This document shows positions 55,486-64,000 of a stretch of DNA of 64,000 nucleotides, one piece after another. The notes below the pieces were generated by a model that was not told the DNA's origin, made no database searches, and saw only the letters and a list, made by a program, of their open reading frames with translations. A program made the translations under genes and the position numbers. Every line of letters starts with the position of its first letter. The first letter of the stretch is position 1. The DNA is from Bin5 sp965220715 (GTDB taxonomy: Bacteria > Chloroflexota > Anaerolineae > Caldilineales > Caldilineaceae), in NCBI GenBank assembly GCA_965220715.1, contig OZ244843.1:434001-498000 (forward strand), written 5' to 3'.

Positions 55486-55875
55486 TCAGCCGTCGTCGAC
55501 CTCGATGGTGTGCTCTTCCTCGCCGGAACGCCACACACCGCTTCGATCGCCGACTGCCCATTTCGAGCGTATATGGATGAACCGGCTGCCCCGCCCTCTG
55601 CGCGGCTGCGCCGGCGGTCGCGGCGCGCTGCGGCTGAGCGCGTTGGCGGCCAGTGTCGGCAACTGTTTCTGCAGCAGCTGCAACCCGGCCCGCAGCGCCA
55701 AGCCGGCCAGGCCGGCTGCAACGGGCAAACCGACTTTCGCCACCATCGCCGGCAGGTTGTTGCGGCTTTCAAGAGGATAGCCGCTCTGCGTATTGTAGCC
55801 GCATGCGCCACAGTGGCGTGCGGCCATCGCCACATCCTGCCCGCAGTTGGGGCAAACCCGAAACACTTCGCTCAT
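55486..55875 (-). CDS. Zinc-ribbon protein with hydrophobic centre
   Basis: The 129-residue protein begins with a double CxxC ribbon (CPNCGQ and CGACGY), followed by a hydrophobic/amphipathic stretch (VAKVGLPVAAGLAGLALRAG), an Arg/Pro-rich linker and an acidic end (GEEEHTIEVDDG). I cannot assign a function. It faces the small membrane protein gene across the inverted repeat. Confidence 0.65.
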   Translation of the reverse strand: MSEVFRVCPNCGQDVAMAARHCGACGYNTQSGYPLESRNNLPAMVAKVGLPVAAGLAGLALRAGLQLLQKQLPTLAANALSRSAPRPPAQPRRGRGSRFIHIRSKWAVGDRSGVWRSGEEEHTIEVDDG

Positions 55876-56239
55876 ACCTGGTTCCTTTCCCCTGCAAATT
55901 GAGTGCCCGCAAGTATAGCACCCTTCTCGCGATCTCTCAAGCAGGGGCGCGGCCTGGGTGCATCCCAGATTTTTGGAAAGCCGCTGTCTGAATCAAGAAT
56001 GGTCAGTTATTCGTTTTATGTGACCCCACCCGTACAAGGAACTTAGATTGGGGAATGGAAAGGACTGTTGTAGCACGACTTTCATGCCATCAGCCCTCTC
56101 TTCAGTGCCATGCTTGACCAACCCTTCACCGCTGGCGCCATTCAGGCTTTCTTCGAAACGTCGTTGGTTGGCGGCAGGCACACTGCCGGACAGGCGCACG
56201 GCTGCGAAGAAGGCGCAGCGGTGGGTGAGGCATGTTTTT

Positions 56240-56390
56240 GGACGGGGGCGTTGCGGGGGCGGAGCCCCTGCACAAGGGAGGCCGCTTGCGGCCGACCGCC
56301 CATAAACCAGAAATAAGGAGCGGGAGATCCCTTCGCTCGCCCCAGGCAAGGTCGCGAATTGATTGTGGCTGAGACGTTGCGGATTTTCTG
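56240..56390. repeat. Dispersed repeat, copy C
   Basis: It contains GGGGGCGTTGCGGGGG, CCCCTGCACAAGGGAGGCCG, GGCCGACCGCCC, and then the second module CCCTTCGCTCGCCC with GCGAATTGATTGTGGCTGAG. The order is the same as in copies A and B. The surrounding gap, 55,876-56,543, holds no other feature I can support apart from the promoter below. Confidence 0.7.
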
Positions 56391-56461
56391 GGCCGGCGAA
56401 ATAGGGCGCTACGAAACAACACAATAATTCGGGATGCACCCCGCCGCCTCTTTTCTTGGGG

Positions 56462-56491
56462 TTGGAGAGGCAAAAGAGGCAATGATATAAT
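56462..56491 (+). promoter_or_regulatory. Putative promoter of the sugar ABC operon
   Basis: TTGGAG at 56,462-56,467 and a perfect TATAAT at 56,486-56,491 are 18 bp apart; the first permease starts 53 nt downstream. Confidence 0.5.
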
Positions 56492-56543
56492 ATTGCTGGT
56501 CACAGCATCAAGGCCGCCCCCTTCCAGTCCATAGGCACAATTC

Positions 56544-57503
56544 ATGGCGGACATCGAGCATACTCCACACGCTGACGCGGGCAGCATTCCAATGCATCGC
56601 GTGAGTCAGGCTTCGCTGGGCCAGAGGGTATGGCGGGCGAAGCGCTACTATCTGTACCTTGTGCCGATCTTCGCGCTTTTGGGCGTCTTCTCCTACTACC
56701 CGCCGCTGATGGCGCTCTACTATTCGTTCACCAACTATGACGGCCTCAGAGGCAAATTTATCGGGCTGGAAAACTTCACCGACCTCGCCGGCGACCGCAT
56801 CTTTCTCGCCTCGGTCAAGAACGCTGTCATACTGCTGTTTGCCAATATGGTCACCGGTGTCATCCCGCCGCTGCTGGTGGCGGAGTTGCTGTTTTCGCTG
56901 CGCAGCCGGCGCATGGGGGATTTCTATCGCACGGCGTTTCTGATCCCGACGCTCGTGCCGGCGATCGTGATCATATTGACCTGGCGCTACATCTATCATG
57001 CCCGCTATGGCTTGATCAACAACCTTCTCACCGCGGTTGGCCTGGACTTTCTGACGCATGACTGGCTGGGCAGCTTCGATACGGCGCTGGCGGCGCTGGT
57101 TTTCTTCGGCTTTCCGTGGATCAACGCCACCATGATGTTGATCCTGCTGGCGGCACTGATCGATATTCCCAGAGAGTTAATCGATGCCTTCCGGCTGGAT
57201 TCATCTTCGACGTTTCAGCGGATCAGAAACGTCGATCTGCCCTATATCGTTGGCGCGATACGTTTGGTGCTCGTGTTGAATGTCATCGGCACCTTGCAGG
57301 GATTCAATCTGCAATTTGCCATGACGGGCGGAGGCCCCGGTTCAGCGACAATGGTGCCGGCATTTCATATGTACAGCCAGGCTTTCTTTTCTTCACGTTT
57401 CGGGTACGGCTCGGCGATAGGCACACTCCTGTTCCTGGTCATCGTTGGCCTGACCGTGATGACGCGCCGCTATTTACGGTCAGGCATTGAGTATGAGGCC
57501 TAG
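56544..57503 (+). CDS. Sugar ABC transporter permease (MalF/UgpA type)
   Basis: The 319-residue protein has six membrane segments and typical blocks of carbohydrate-uptake permeases: LVPIFALLGVFSYYPPLMAL, YYSFTNYDG, and the EAA loop, here ELIDAFRLDSSSTFQRIRNV, which contacts the ATPase. The end TGGGPGSATMVPAFHMY is also characteristic. With the next permease it forms the channel of a CUT1-type importer. The ATPase gene is absent from the window, which is common where one MsmK-like ATPase serves several importers. Confidence 0.92.
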   Translation: MADIEHTPHADAGSIPMHRVSQASLGQRVWRAKRYYLYLVPIFALLGVFSYYPPLMALYYSFTNYDGLRGKFIGLENFTDLAGDRIFLASVKNAVILLFANMVTGVIPPLLVAELLFSLRSRRMGDFYRTAFLIPTLVPAIVIILTWRYIYHARYGLINNLLTAVGLDFLTHDWLGSFDTALAALVFFGFPWINATMMLILLAALIDIPRELIDAFRLDSSSTFQRIRNVDLPYIVGAIRLVLVLNVIGTLQGFNLQFAMTGGGPGSATMVPAFHMYSQAFFSSRFGYGSAIGTLLFLVIVGLTVMTRRYLRSGIEYEA

Positions 57504-57589
57504 AGGCGCATTGCCAGGGCGCCGGCCGCCCTGGAGCCGCAACTGATTGATTTCGTTTCCTTGCCGTCGATTTGCAGGAAGGAAAGAGG

Positions 57590-58492
57590 ATGTTCTTCAG
57601 CGTAATAACGGGCGTGAGCCGTAGAGGGCCATCGCAGCAGGACGTGATTCGGGCGGGGTTGCAGCGTTTTCAAGGGTTGCTGCACGTTGTCCTGATCCCG
57701 ACGCTGTTGTTGTCTCTTGCGCCGCTTGTGCTGTTGCTGATCGATGCCGGCAAGACGGCCGACCAGTTCGAAGCGCATCCCTGGACGCTGACGTTGCCCT
57801 ATCACTTCAAGAACTATTGGGTTATGGCCGGCGGCATGGGCCGCTACATCCTCAACAGCAGCATTATCAGCGGAATCGCGATTCCACTTGCCCTCGCGCT
57901 GGCGAGCTATACCTCCTACGTCTTCGCCCGGTTCAGTTTTCCCGGCAAAGAGACGTTTTTTTATGCGATTATCATGTTGATGATGATTCCGTTCGTCCTC
58001 TATCTTGTGCCGCAGTATCTGTTGGTCTTAAGCCTGGGTATGATGAACACGCGCTGGGCGCTGATTTTTCCGTATGCGGCCGGGGGCGCTGTCTTTGGCG
58101 TCTTTCTCATCCGTCCCTTCATGGCCGGGCTGCCTGAGGAGCTGTTCGAGGCCGCGCGCATCGACGGCGCAGGCGATTGGCAGGTGTTCTATAAGATTGC
58201 GCTGCCTCTGTGCCGGCCAATTATGGCGACGCTGATGATTATCCTGCTGCTGGGCCAGTGGAATGACATCATCTGGCCGTCGGTGACGTTGACCTCGGAC
58301 CCTGTGTACACGGTGACGCTCGGTATATTCAGCATTGCCAAATCCGTCTTTCATGGGTCGAGTCTTGGCCAGACACAATGGGGATTCATGTTTGCCGCTT
58401 TCGTCATCTCCTCGTTGCCGCTCGTTTTCGTGTTCACTCTGGCGCGCAAGGCGTTCATTCAAGGGTTGTCGAGCGGGGCGCTCAAATTCTAG
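57590..58492 (+). CDS. Sugar ABC transporter permease (MalG/UgpE type)
   Basis: The start at ATG 57,590 (GGAAAGAGG upstream) gives 300 residues. Six membrane segments and the EAA loop LPEELFEAARIDGAGDWQVF mark the second CUT1 permease. An unusual block is MMNTRWALIFPYAAGGAVFG just before it. It lies 86 nt after the first permease and before the binding protein. Confidence 0.92.
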   Translation: MFFSVITGVSRRGPSQQDVIRAGLQRFQGLLHVVLIPTLLLSLAPLVLLLIDAGKTADQFEAHPWTLTLPYHFKNYWVMAGGMGRYILNSSIISGIAIPLALALASYTSYVFARFSFPGKETFFYAIIMLMMIPFVLYLVPQYLLVLSLGMMNTRWALIFPYAAGGAVFGVFLIRPFMAGLPEELFEAARIDGAGDWQVFYKIALPLCRPIMATLMIILLLGQWNDIIWPSVTLTSDPVYTVTLGIFSIAKSVFHGSSLGQTQWGFMFAAFVISSLPLVFVFTLARKAFIQGLSSGALKF

Positions 58493-58618
58493 GCATTCGT
58501 ACAGAGGGCAGGCCGTGAATGCAGGAAGTGCAGGGGAACAGAGGAGAAGCCTATCGATCGATGCGCAGCAAACGGACAGTTTCAAACGGAACTTAAGCCA
58601 AATAAGGAGAAGCTACCG

Positions 58619-60241
58619 ATGAAAACGAAGGGTACGTTTGCGCAAACGCAGAGGAGCCCGCGACGCCTGATCTTCACCGTGATCGCTGTCGCGCTCGTTG
58701 CACTGATGGGCGCCTGCACGCCGCAGGTAGTCGAAGTCGAAAGAGTAGTCGAGAAGGTGGTGGAAGTGCCGGCAACCGGCCCACCAGTACTTGACTACGA
58801 GGGTGAGCTGGCCGTCATGTTCGATGGGGGCTACATGCCGCCCGAGGGGCTGACAGACGCTCAGAAAGCGGCCGGTGAGACGGGCAACGAGTACATGGCG
58901 GAGCTGATCGCCCAGTGGGAAGATATGCACCCGGGTATCGACGTGGTGCCCTTCGGTGTGCCAGAGGCGCCGCCCGGCGCGCAGACCTCTCTGATCTGGT
59001 ACATGAAGACTGCGATAGCCGCCGGTCAAGGCCCCGATCTTATGCGCTACTACGGCAGCACCGGCTACGATGGCGCTGAAGGCGACAGAGGGCTGCTGGC
59101 CCCCCTGGATACCTACTTCCGCCAGCCCAACCCGTATGTGGAGGAGGGCAGAGCAGGCAGCGAGCGCTGGGTCGACCAATGGGAGAACGGGTTTGATGGC
59201 ATACTGGCGCAGAGCAAGAGCCTGGCCGGACGCTACTACTCGATTCCGCTCGAGACCGCGGCGCCATCGCTCATCTACTACAACAAGACCGTGCTTGATG
59301 AGCTGGGCCTGGAGTTCCCCAGCCCGCGTACAAACATCACCGTACTGGTCGAGTTGTTGAAAGAGCTGCAAGCGGCGGGCTATGAGACGCCGATGCACCT
59401 CATGTGTTGTTCGCCCGCCGGCAACTGGGACAGTCTGATTTTCGATCATTCGATCGTCGAGCCAAAAGGGCTGACGGAATGGCGGCTGGACTACAAGGTC
59501 AGCCTGAGCGGCAATGTGATTGAGGCTGAGGAGTTCGTACGCGCCATCAAGCAGGGCCTGTTCGCGGCGACCGATACCGAATACAAGGAGACGCTGCGGC
59601 TTGGAAAGCTGTGGGTGCCCTATGTGACCGAGGAGTGGAAAATCGGGGCGCCGGTGCAGTTGAGCGATTTCCTGACCGGCAAGGTGCTGGTACGCATGAG
59701 CGGTTCCTGGGAGGCCGAGAGCATTCTGGGCAATCCTGAGGTCGATTTTGAGGTGGGCGTGGCGTCCGGCCCGGTGGTCGGAGTGGAAGATTCCGAGTTT
59801 TCGCTTGAAGAGGAGCCGGGGCCGTTTGTGGGCGGGCCGGCTGGAGCCTGGGTGGTGAATGCCGCCGCTGTCAAGCGCGGTACTGTCGATGCTGCGGTTG
59901 ACTTCCTGCAGTTCCTTTCCGCCAACTGGAGCCATGCGGTCAAAGGCCGCCCGGGCCTGGTCCCCGTGATCAAGGATGTGGAGCCGAACGTGCGGCCGGA
60001 GGTGGCCGAACCGGCCAAGGCGCATATTCCGACAAGTGTGATGCGCTGGTCGTATGCTGACATGGTTGATGCGGGCGCGCGGGAAGAGGCGTTCATCATT
60101 CTGCAGGAGTACTATCTGGACCAGATAAGTCTGGATGAGGCTGCCGAGCGCATGCAAGAGGTCTGGGAGGAGTGGGCCGACCGTGCGATTGAGACGAACA
60201 GCACGGAAAGCGGCGGCACCTGGGATCTGAGCAAGTGGTAG
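58619..60241 (+). CDS. Sugar ABC transporter substrate-binding lipoprotein
   Basis: The 540-residue protein has a basic leader and lipobox (ALVALMGAC), then the VVEVERVVEKVVEVP-type linker common in Chloroflexota binding proteins, and a family 1 binding fold (HPGIDVVPFGVP, AAGQGPDLMRYYG, YYSIPLETAAPSLIYYNKTV). It is longer than most (about 420), with extra segments near residues 255-300. The ligand is unknown; the neighbouring PhyH and fucosidase clusters point to sugars or sugar derivatives only loosely. Confidence 0.9.
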   Translation: MKTKGTFAQTQRSPRRLIFTVIAVALVALMGACTPQVVEVERVVEKVVEVPATGPPVLDYEGELAVMFDGGYMPPEGLTDAQKAAGETGNEYMAELIAQWEDMHPGIDVVPFGVPEAPPGAQTSLIWYMKTAIAAGQGPDLMRYYGSTGYDGAEGDRGLLAPLDTYFRQPNPYVEEGRAGSERWVDQWENGFDGILAQSKSLAGRYYSIPLETAAPSLIYYNKTVLDELGLEFPSPRTNITVLVELLKELQAAGYETPMHLMCCSPAGNWDSLIFDHSIVEPKGLTEWRLDYKVSLSGNVIEAEEFVRAIKQGLFAATDTEYKETLRLGKLWVPYVTEEWKIGAPVQLSDFLTGKVLVRMSGSWEAESILGNPEVDFEVGVASGPVVGVEDSEFSLEEEPGPFVGGPAGAWVVNAAAVKRGTVDAAVDFLQFLSANWSHAVKGRPGLVPVIKDVEPNVRPEVAEPAKAHIPTSVMRWSYADMVDAGAREEAFIILQEYYLDQISLDEAAERMQEVWEEWADRAIETNSTESGGTWDLSKW

Positions 60242-60355
60242 GAGCGGGGCGCCTGCAGGGCGACCTGCGCCGCCGCCGGGAACGATAATCAACAGGCCGG
60301 TCATGGGGAGCGCCGCGTGCATCCCCATGACCGGTGTACTGTTCAGGAGACGGAT

Positions 60356-60718
60356 ATGGCGCGGACGGCGATCCAACAGCTTGAGGGCTGTATCGAGGCG
60401 CTGCAACAGGGGGCGCTGACGGAAGAGCAACTGCGGCAGGTCATCGAGACACTGCGCCGCGGCGGTGCGGGACAGCAGGACCTGCTCTATCTGCAGGCCG
60501 ACCAAACGTCGGTGGCAGCGCAGGTGATCGGCATCTCCCTGGTGCAGGGCGGTGAGGTCGTCGAGCAGCATCCGGGCGACCCGTGGCCCTATGAGACAGT
60601 GCTGGACGCCATGCGCGACGGCTGGCGGATCGTGCAGTTCCCCAATCTGGCGCTGGTGCCGGATGAGAACCGGCCCACCGGCCTGGGCTGCGAGTTCATT
60701 CTGGAGAAGTGGAGATAA
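60356..60718 (+). CDS. Unrecognised small protein between the transporter and PhyH genes
   Basis: ATG 60,356 is preceded by AGGAGA; 120 residues. The N-terminal half is a helical pair (ARTAIQQLEGCIEALQQG, TEEQLRQVIETLRRG), the second half mixed with PWPYETVLDAMRDGWRIVQF. No catalytic motif or membrane segment is seen. The stop is 4 nt before the dioxygenase ATG, so it is translated together with it and may be its partner or regulator. Confidence 0.7.
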   Translation: MARTAIQQLEGCIEALQQGALTEEQLRQVIETLRRGGAGQQDLLYLQADQTSVAAQVIGISLVQGGEVVEQHPGDPWPYETVLDAMRDGWRIVQFPNLALVPDENRPTGLGCEFILEKWR

Positions 60719-60722
60719 AGCA

Positions 60723-61571
60723 ATGAAGACGTACTACGACTGTGAGCCGACTCTGAGCGATGGCGAGGTGCTGGAGCTGTGTAAACGGGGCTATATCCGG
60801 CTGGAAGCGGTCGTGCCGGACGAGGTCAACGCGCGCGCCCGCGCCTTTCTGGAGAAGAACATCTCGAATGAGCCGACCGAGATTTTGTATGAAGATTGGT
60901 TTGTGGAGGGCGTGATCAAGAATCCGCAGGCGGCGGGCGCGGTGCGGTCGCTGCTAAGCGTCAATTTCGGTCTGCCGCTGCTGATGAGCAACCACCGCGT
61001 CGAATATCCGATGGAGGCGCAGGGCTGGCACCGCGACGGCAATTCGAAGTTCACGCATGAGCTGCGCAACTTGCAGGTTTTCTATCTGCCGCAGGACTGC
61101 ACAATGGAGATGGGGCCGACCGAGATTATCCCCGGCACGCATCTTCTCTATTCAGCCAATGACCACCTCAAGCATCTGGACCGTGTGCGCGGCAGCGAGT
61201 TCATGGCCGGGCCGGCCGGCTCGATCTTCATCACCGTCTACTCGATCTGGCACCGGCGCTCGACTTCGACGCGCGCGAAGACGCCGGGGGTCAGGAATGC
61301 GTTGAAGTACAACTATTTCCGCACCGCGCCGCCGCAGCGCGACTGGCGCATCGACCCCGATTTCGATTTCGGCAACGCGCCCTACCTGCCGATGGGGGAC
61401 TCCGGCTACTATCGCGATATGTGGCTGGCTGCCAGCCATGCGGCCGAGATGTTTCTGTGGCTGTGCGGCAAGCACGCGCAGTTCCAGACCGAGGGCGGAC
61501 AGACCTGGCCTCTGAACGCGGCTACGTCCCGCTTTACCGACGCGCCATACGGCGTGCCCCCGGGGTTGTGA
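60723..61571 (+). CDS. Phytanoyl-CoA dioxygenase (PhyH)-family protein
   Basis: The 282-residue protein has the Fe(II)/2-oxoglutarate site of PhyH-type enzymes: HRVEYPMEAQGWHRDGNSKF with the HxD pair, and the distal His in YSIWHRRSTST, then an Arg for 2-oxoglutarate in the following stretch. GPTEIIPGTHLLY is also a family mark. Bacterial PhyH proteins hydroxylate diverse small molecules. Its place at the end of a sugar importer operon suggests it acts on the imported compound. Confidence 0.87.
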   Translation: MKTYYDCEPTLSDGEVLELCKRGYIRLEAVVPDEVNARARAFLEKNISNEPTEILYEDWFVEGVIKNPQAAGAVRSLLSVNFGLPLLMSNHRVEYPMEAQGWHRDGNSKFTHELRNLQVFYLPQDCTMEMGPTEIIPGTHLLYSANDHLKHLDRVRGSEFMAGPAGSIFITVYSIWHRRSTSTRAKTPGVRNALKYNYFRTAPPQRDWRIDPDFDFGNAPYLPMGDSGYYRDMWLAASHAAEMFLWLCGKHAQFQTEGGQTWPLNAATSRFTDAPYGVPPGL

Positions 61572-61673
61572 GACGAGGGCTCGCCCTCGCGTGTGCTGGC
61601 ACCAAGCACAGACAACATACATTCATAATCGCCCTTCAGTCCGCCCCACCACGACCTGGGACCGGGTACTATG

Positions 61674-63827
61674 TCAGCGTTCCGGCCCATCGAGTTCAAT
61701 GAGCTTGTGCGGTTCACCTATCAACCGTCCCCGCGCCCACGCGCAGACATCATCCTCATGGGTAAATAGGATCACTTGCGTGGACTCGCTTACCGCCAGC
61801 AGCGTCTCGAGCAGATCGCGTTTCCGTTGGCTGTCGGAAGCGGCCACAGCATCATCAAGTATAAGCGGACAGTTTTCTTTGGCGAGATGGCGGGCCAGTG
61901 CCAAGCGTAACAACAGGTAAACCTGCTCGGCTGTACCGTGCGAGAGGAGTTCGGCTCGTTGCCAGCGACCGTTCGCCGTTGCGACCTCGACAGCGAGTTT
62001 CTCGGGGTCAACGCGGCAGTCAGTATACCGACCGCCGGTGACTCTAGGAAGCCACTCTCGCACTGTCTCGGCGAAAACTGGCGCGACGTTTCGGTGAACC
62101 AGTTCCTCGGCCTGCTCTAGGAACCTGATCGTCAAGTCCAGCGTGTGGCCGAGCGCCCGGACGCGAGAGTGTTCGTCTTCTGCCGCATCGAGAGCCTCTT
62201 TCGCTTCTGCCACATCCACCAGATCCCGAGCGAACACCTCAAGCTGGCTCTGGGCGCGATTGAAGGCGGTGCGTGTTTCAGAAGCCTCGCGTTCGGCGTG
62301 ACTGAACTCAGTGTCCGTCAGTGGAGCGGGGAGATCTGCCATGTCCTCTTCGCCCACCTCCTTCGACAGAGCACGAGCTTCAGCGCCCAGGCGTTCCACC
62401 TCACCAGCTAGTTCGTCCAGTGAAGACTGGCCAAGAATCTGCTGCAGTTCGTCCCAGTCCTTCATCTGATCGTCGATCTCCTTGAGGCGGTCGGTACGAC
62501 GCCCCCGCCATTCAAAGAGTGCCGCAGATGCCTCACCTGGACTGCTCGCCGTGAGCTCTGCTGCCAGAGCGGCCTCTTGTATGCCGTCGGCAGCCTCCCG
62601 AACCCGTTGCGTGCTCTCCTCCCAACGCCGATCAGCATCCTGCCGCGCCGTTATTCGTTCCTGAATGAACCCCCGCCGCTCCTCCAGCGCCTGTCTCCTC
62701 TCCGGATGCATTGATGGCTCACGAGGCCCAACTCCGAACAGGCGTAACAGAGAAGCGAAAAACGTGCGAATAGCGCGGAAGAGGGTTGCGAACAGGCCGC
62801 CACTGTCATCTGGCGCTTGATGCGTATCGGACGCTTCTACCCCTTCTAACAGGGACTCGACACTTGCAAGTTCCTCTTCGAGCTCACCCACTGTTGGGCC
62901 GGCCGGTACCAGGACGTCGGGGCGCGACTCCCAGGCGGCGAGGGCGCTGTCAATGCGCCGTTCGAGTTGGTCGTCTTCACTCGGGCGACGTGGCCGCCCA
63001 TGTGGAAAGCGTTCGTTGAGTTCCAGCGCTTGTTGGAGCCGCGCAGCAGCTTCGGAAGCCGCATTCGCTCCACGCGCCGCGCGCGCCATACCGAGTTTCC
63101 GCTCCGCATCCCGAGCTTCTCGATCGAGTTCGTCTACCCCCATCCAACGGGTTAGGTACTCCTCGTGCGCGGCCTGCGCCTGGCCCATTTTTTCTTTGGC
63201 GCTCTGAACCTGCTTTTCTGTGACCATGAACGGTTTTGTCCGCGCTCGCGTGCTGCCGACAAACTCGGCGCGGAAGTCACGTAGCCGAGTGAGAGCCTCA
63301 GTCGCCGTGCCATCGCGGTCAGAGGTATCGGCGGCGCGCTGCAGCTCATCCTGAAGCTCGGACGGAGAGTTAAGCAGCCCAAGGATGTCGGCTTGGCGGA
63401 TGCAGGCGGTCATGACGAACGAGCGCCTGTCGAGTCCGAGCCACTGAGCGCCGTCGGGAGCGCCATCGAACATTATCTCGTTTGCGTAATCACGCCCGGC
63501 GAGGTCAACATCGTGGGCGCTGCTGGCCACGCCTCCTGCGAGGTCGTGACGCAATTCGACGCGCCTGCCGTCGGCAAGCCCAATTATAGCGCCGACGTCC
63601 CAGGATGTGTCGTCATCCCATGGCTTGTGCCGTTCGGCGAATTCCGCGTCGATCTTCTTTGTTCCGCGGGCGCGCCGTATCCCGCAGAGGCCGGCGTAGA
63701 GCGCTGCGTGCCACGACGACTTACCAGCTTCGTTCCAGCCATACACGACGTTCATACCAGGCGCGAGTTCAAGCGTCTCGTTCCTGAACGGCCCAAATGC
63801 GTAGGCTTTTACGGTCTCAAATCGCAT
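61674..63827 (-). CDS. YhaN/SbcC-like AAA ATPase with central hydrophobic hairpin
   Basis: The 717-residue protein has an N-terminal ABC-type head (Walker A YGWNEAGKSSW), two long coiled coils, and a C-terminal head with the signature-like LLSHGTAEQVYLLLRLALA, Walker B CPLILDDAV and the switch-His in ILFTHE. This is the YhaN/SbcC/Rad50 scheme. Between the coils, where Rad50 has a zinc hook, is instead GGLFATLFRAIRTFFASLLR, a hydrophobic hairpin that could insert into the membrane. It starts at the stop codon of the upstream gene (1-nt overlap), which is probably its nuclease partner. Confidence 0.87.
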   Translation of the reverse strand: MRFETVKAYAFGPFRNETLELAPGMNVVYGWNEAGKSSWHAALYAGLCGIRRARGTKKIDAEFAERHKPWDDDTSWDVGAIIGLADGRRVELRHDLAGGVASSAHDVDLAGRDYANEIMFDGAPDGAQWLGLDRRSFVMTACIRQADILGLLNSPSELQDELQRAADTSDRDGTATEALTRLRDFRAEFVGSTRARTKPFMVTEKQVQSAKEKMGQAQAAHEEYLTRWMGVDELDREARDAERKLGMARAARGANAASEAAARLQQALELNERFPHGRPRRPSEDDQLERRIDSALAAWESRPDVLVPAGPTVGELEEELASVESLLEGVEASDTHQAPDDSGGLFATLFRAIRTFFASLLRLFGVGPREPSMHPERRQALEERRGFIQERITARQDADRRWEESTQRVREAADGIQEAALAAELTASSPGEASAALFEWRGRRTDRLKEIDDQMKDWDELQQILGQSSLDELAGEVERLGAEARALSKEVGEEDMADLPAPLTDTEFSHAEREASETRTAFNRAQSQLEVFARDLVDVAEAKEALDAAEDEHSRVRALGHTLDLTIRFLEQAEELVHRNVAPVFAETVREWLPRVTGGRYTDCRVDPEKLAVEVATANGRWQRAELLSHGTAEQVYLLLRLALARHLAKENCPLILDDAVAASDSQRKRDLLETLLAVSESTQVILFTHEDDVCAWARGRLIGEPHKLIELDGPER

Positions 63828-64000
63828 CAGATAACCTCCAGGTCGGTACGTCCTTCCAATGCTCGCAGGCCAGTGACCACCACGCGGCGCTTCTTCTCCT
63901 CGGCAAGATCGGAGTCCAACACATCGCGGACGAACTGACCGCGGACTGTAGACTCCTGGCGGATCGACTCCATGTTGTAGGTCGGACGAAGGTCGCCGAA
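63827..64000 (-). CDS. C-terminal end of probable SbcD/YhaO-like exonuclease, 5' part outside window
   Basis: Fifty-seven codons are in the window, starting TYNMESIRQESTVRGQFV and ending GLRALEGRTDLEVI. The stop overlaps the ATPase start by 1 nt. The stretch RQESTVRGQFVRDVL resembles the cap/tail of YhaO-like metallophosphoesterases, and the gene order with a YhaN-like ATPase fits, but the catalytic domain is not visible, so the call rests mainly on context. Confidence 0.6.
   Translation of the reverse strand, partial: FGDLRPTYNMESIRQESTVRGQFVRDVLDSDLAEEKKRRVVVTGLRALEGRTDLEVI

Noticed and set aside
55993..56439. 148-codon minus-strand frame across repeat copy C
   Set aside because: Part of it reads through the dispersed repeat and no family is recognised; not supported as a gene.
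58613..60571. 652-codon open frame antisense to the binding protein gene
   Set aside because: Shadow frame in high-GC DNA; the plus-strand lipoprotein has a signal peptide, ribosome-binding site and operon context.

Overview
The window is a high-GC bacterial chromosome segment. I read it as Chloroflexota of the Caldilineae/Anaerolineae type. This rests on gene content only, not on a marker gene: many substrate-binding proteins and sugar-catabolism genes, RarA fused to an extra C-terminal domain, YugP-type membrane zinc peptidases, and T-rich repeats at gene ends. I found no rRNA, tRNA or CRISPR array.

Layout: (1) 1-5,055 holds an orphan receiver fragment, a DUF433/DUF5615 toxin-antitoxin pair with a frameshifted toxin, a hybrid histidine kinase and an IS3-family element. 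(2) 5,056-10,804 is rearranged: a duplicated tail of a lytic transglycosylase, two remnants of one IS5-like element and a Tat-type solute-binding lipoprotein lie beside the intact transglycosylase. (3) 11,287-15,013 has an M28 peptidase, GatB and a PmoA/DUF6807 protein. (4) 15,246-21,032 is a layered defence/toxin island: HepT/MntA, a duplicated pmoA tail, two remnants of type ISP restriction enzymes, and between those remnants a complete type II restriction-modification set (controller, HTH-fused endonuclease, convergent methyltransferase) plus an unrecognised gene. (5) 21,073-25,392 carries Ogt, a NurA-domain protein, an M1-type peptidase and CrcB.

(6) 25,662-32,666 is a sugar-catabolism cluster: GH29 alpha-L-fucosidase, a large unrecognised protein, a Gfo/Idh/MocA dehydrogenase, a TIM-barrel isomerase and an enolase-superfamily enzyme, broken up by an IS remnant, a 59-bp tandem repeat and a dispersed repeat. 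(7) 32,882-42,858 is largely housekeeping: an AI-2E/PerM-type permease, a minus-strand run LysM protein - unknown - AsnS - WecA/MraY-type transferase - TsaD, then SecA. (8) 42,948-44,690 is an ImmA/IrrE-DUF4411 module whose toxin is cut off by a second, decayed antitoxin copy. (9) 44,712-55,875 has a PQQ-type sugar dehydrogenase, the RarA fusion, a gap rich in TTATCCCC motifs, an M23 peptidase, an FmdB-type protein, a Tudor-tailed unknown, MurJ, twin YugP peptidases and small membrane/zinc-ribbon proteins. (10) 56,544-61,571 is a sugar ABC transporter operon (two permeases, binding lipoprotein) ending in a small unknown and a PhyH-family dioxygenase. (11) 61,674-64,000 is a YhaN/SbcC-like ATPase with the end of its upstream partner.

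The main biological themes are import and breakdown of (probably fucosylated) glycans, cell-envelope maintenance, and repeated gain and decay of defence and toxin-antitoxin modules, with repeats and insertion sequences at many of the breakpoints.
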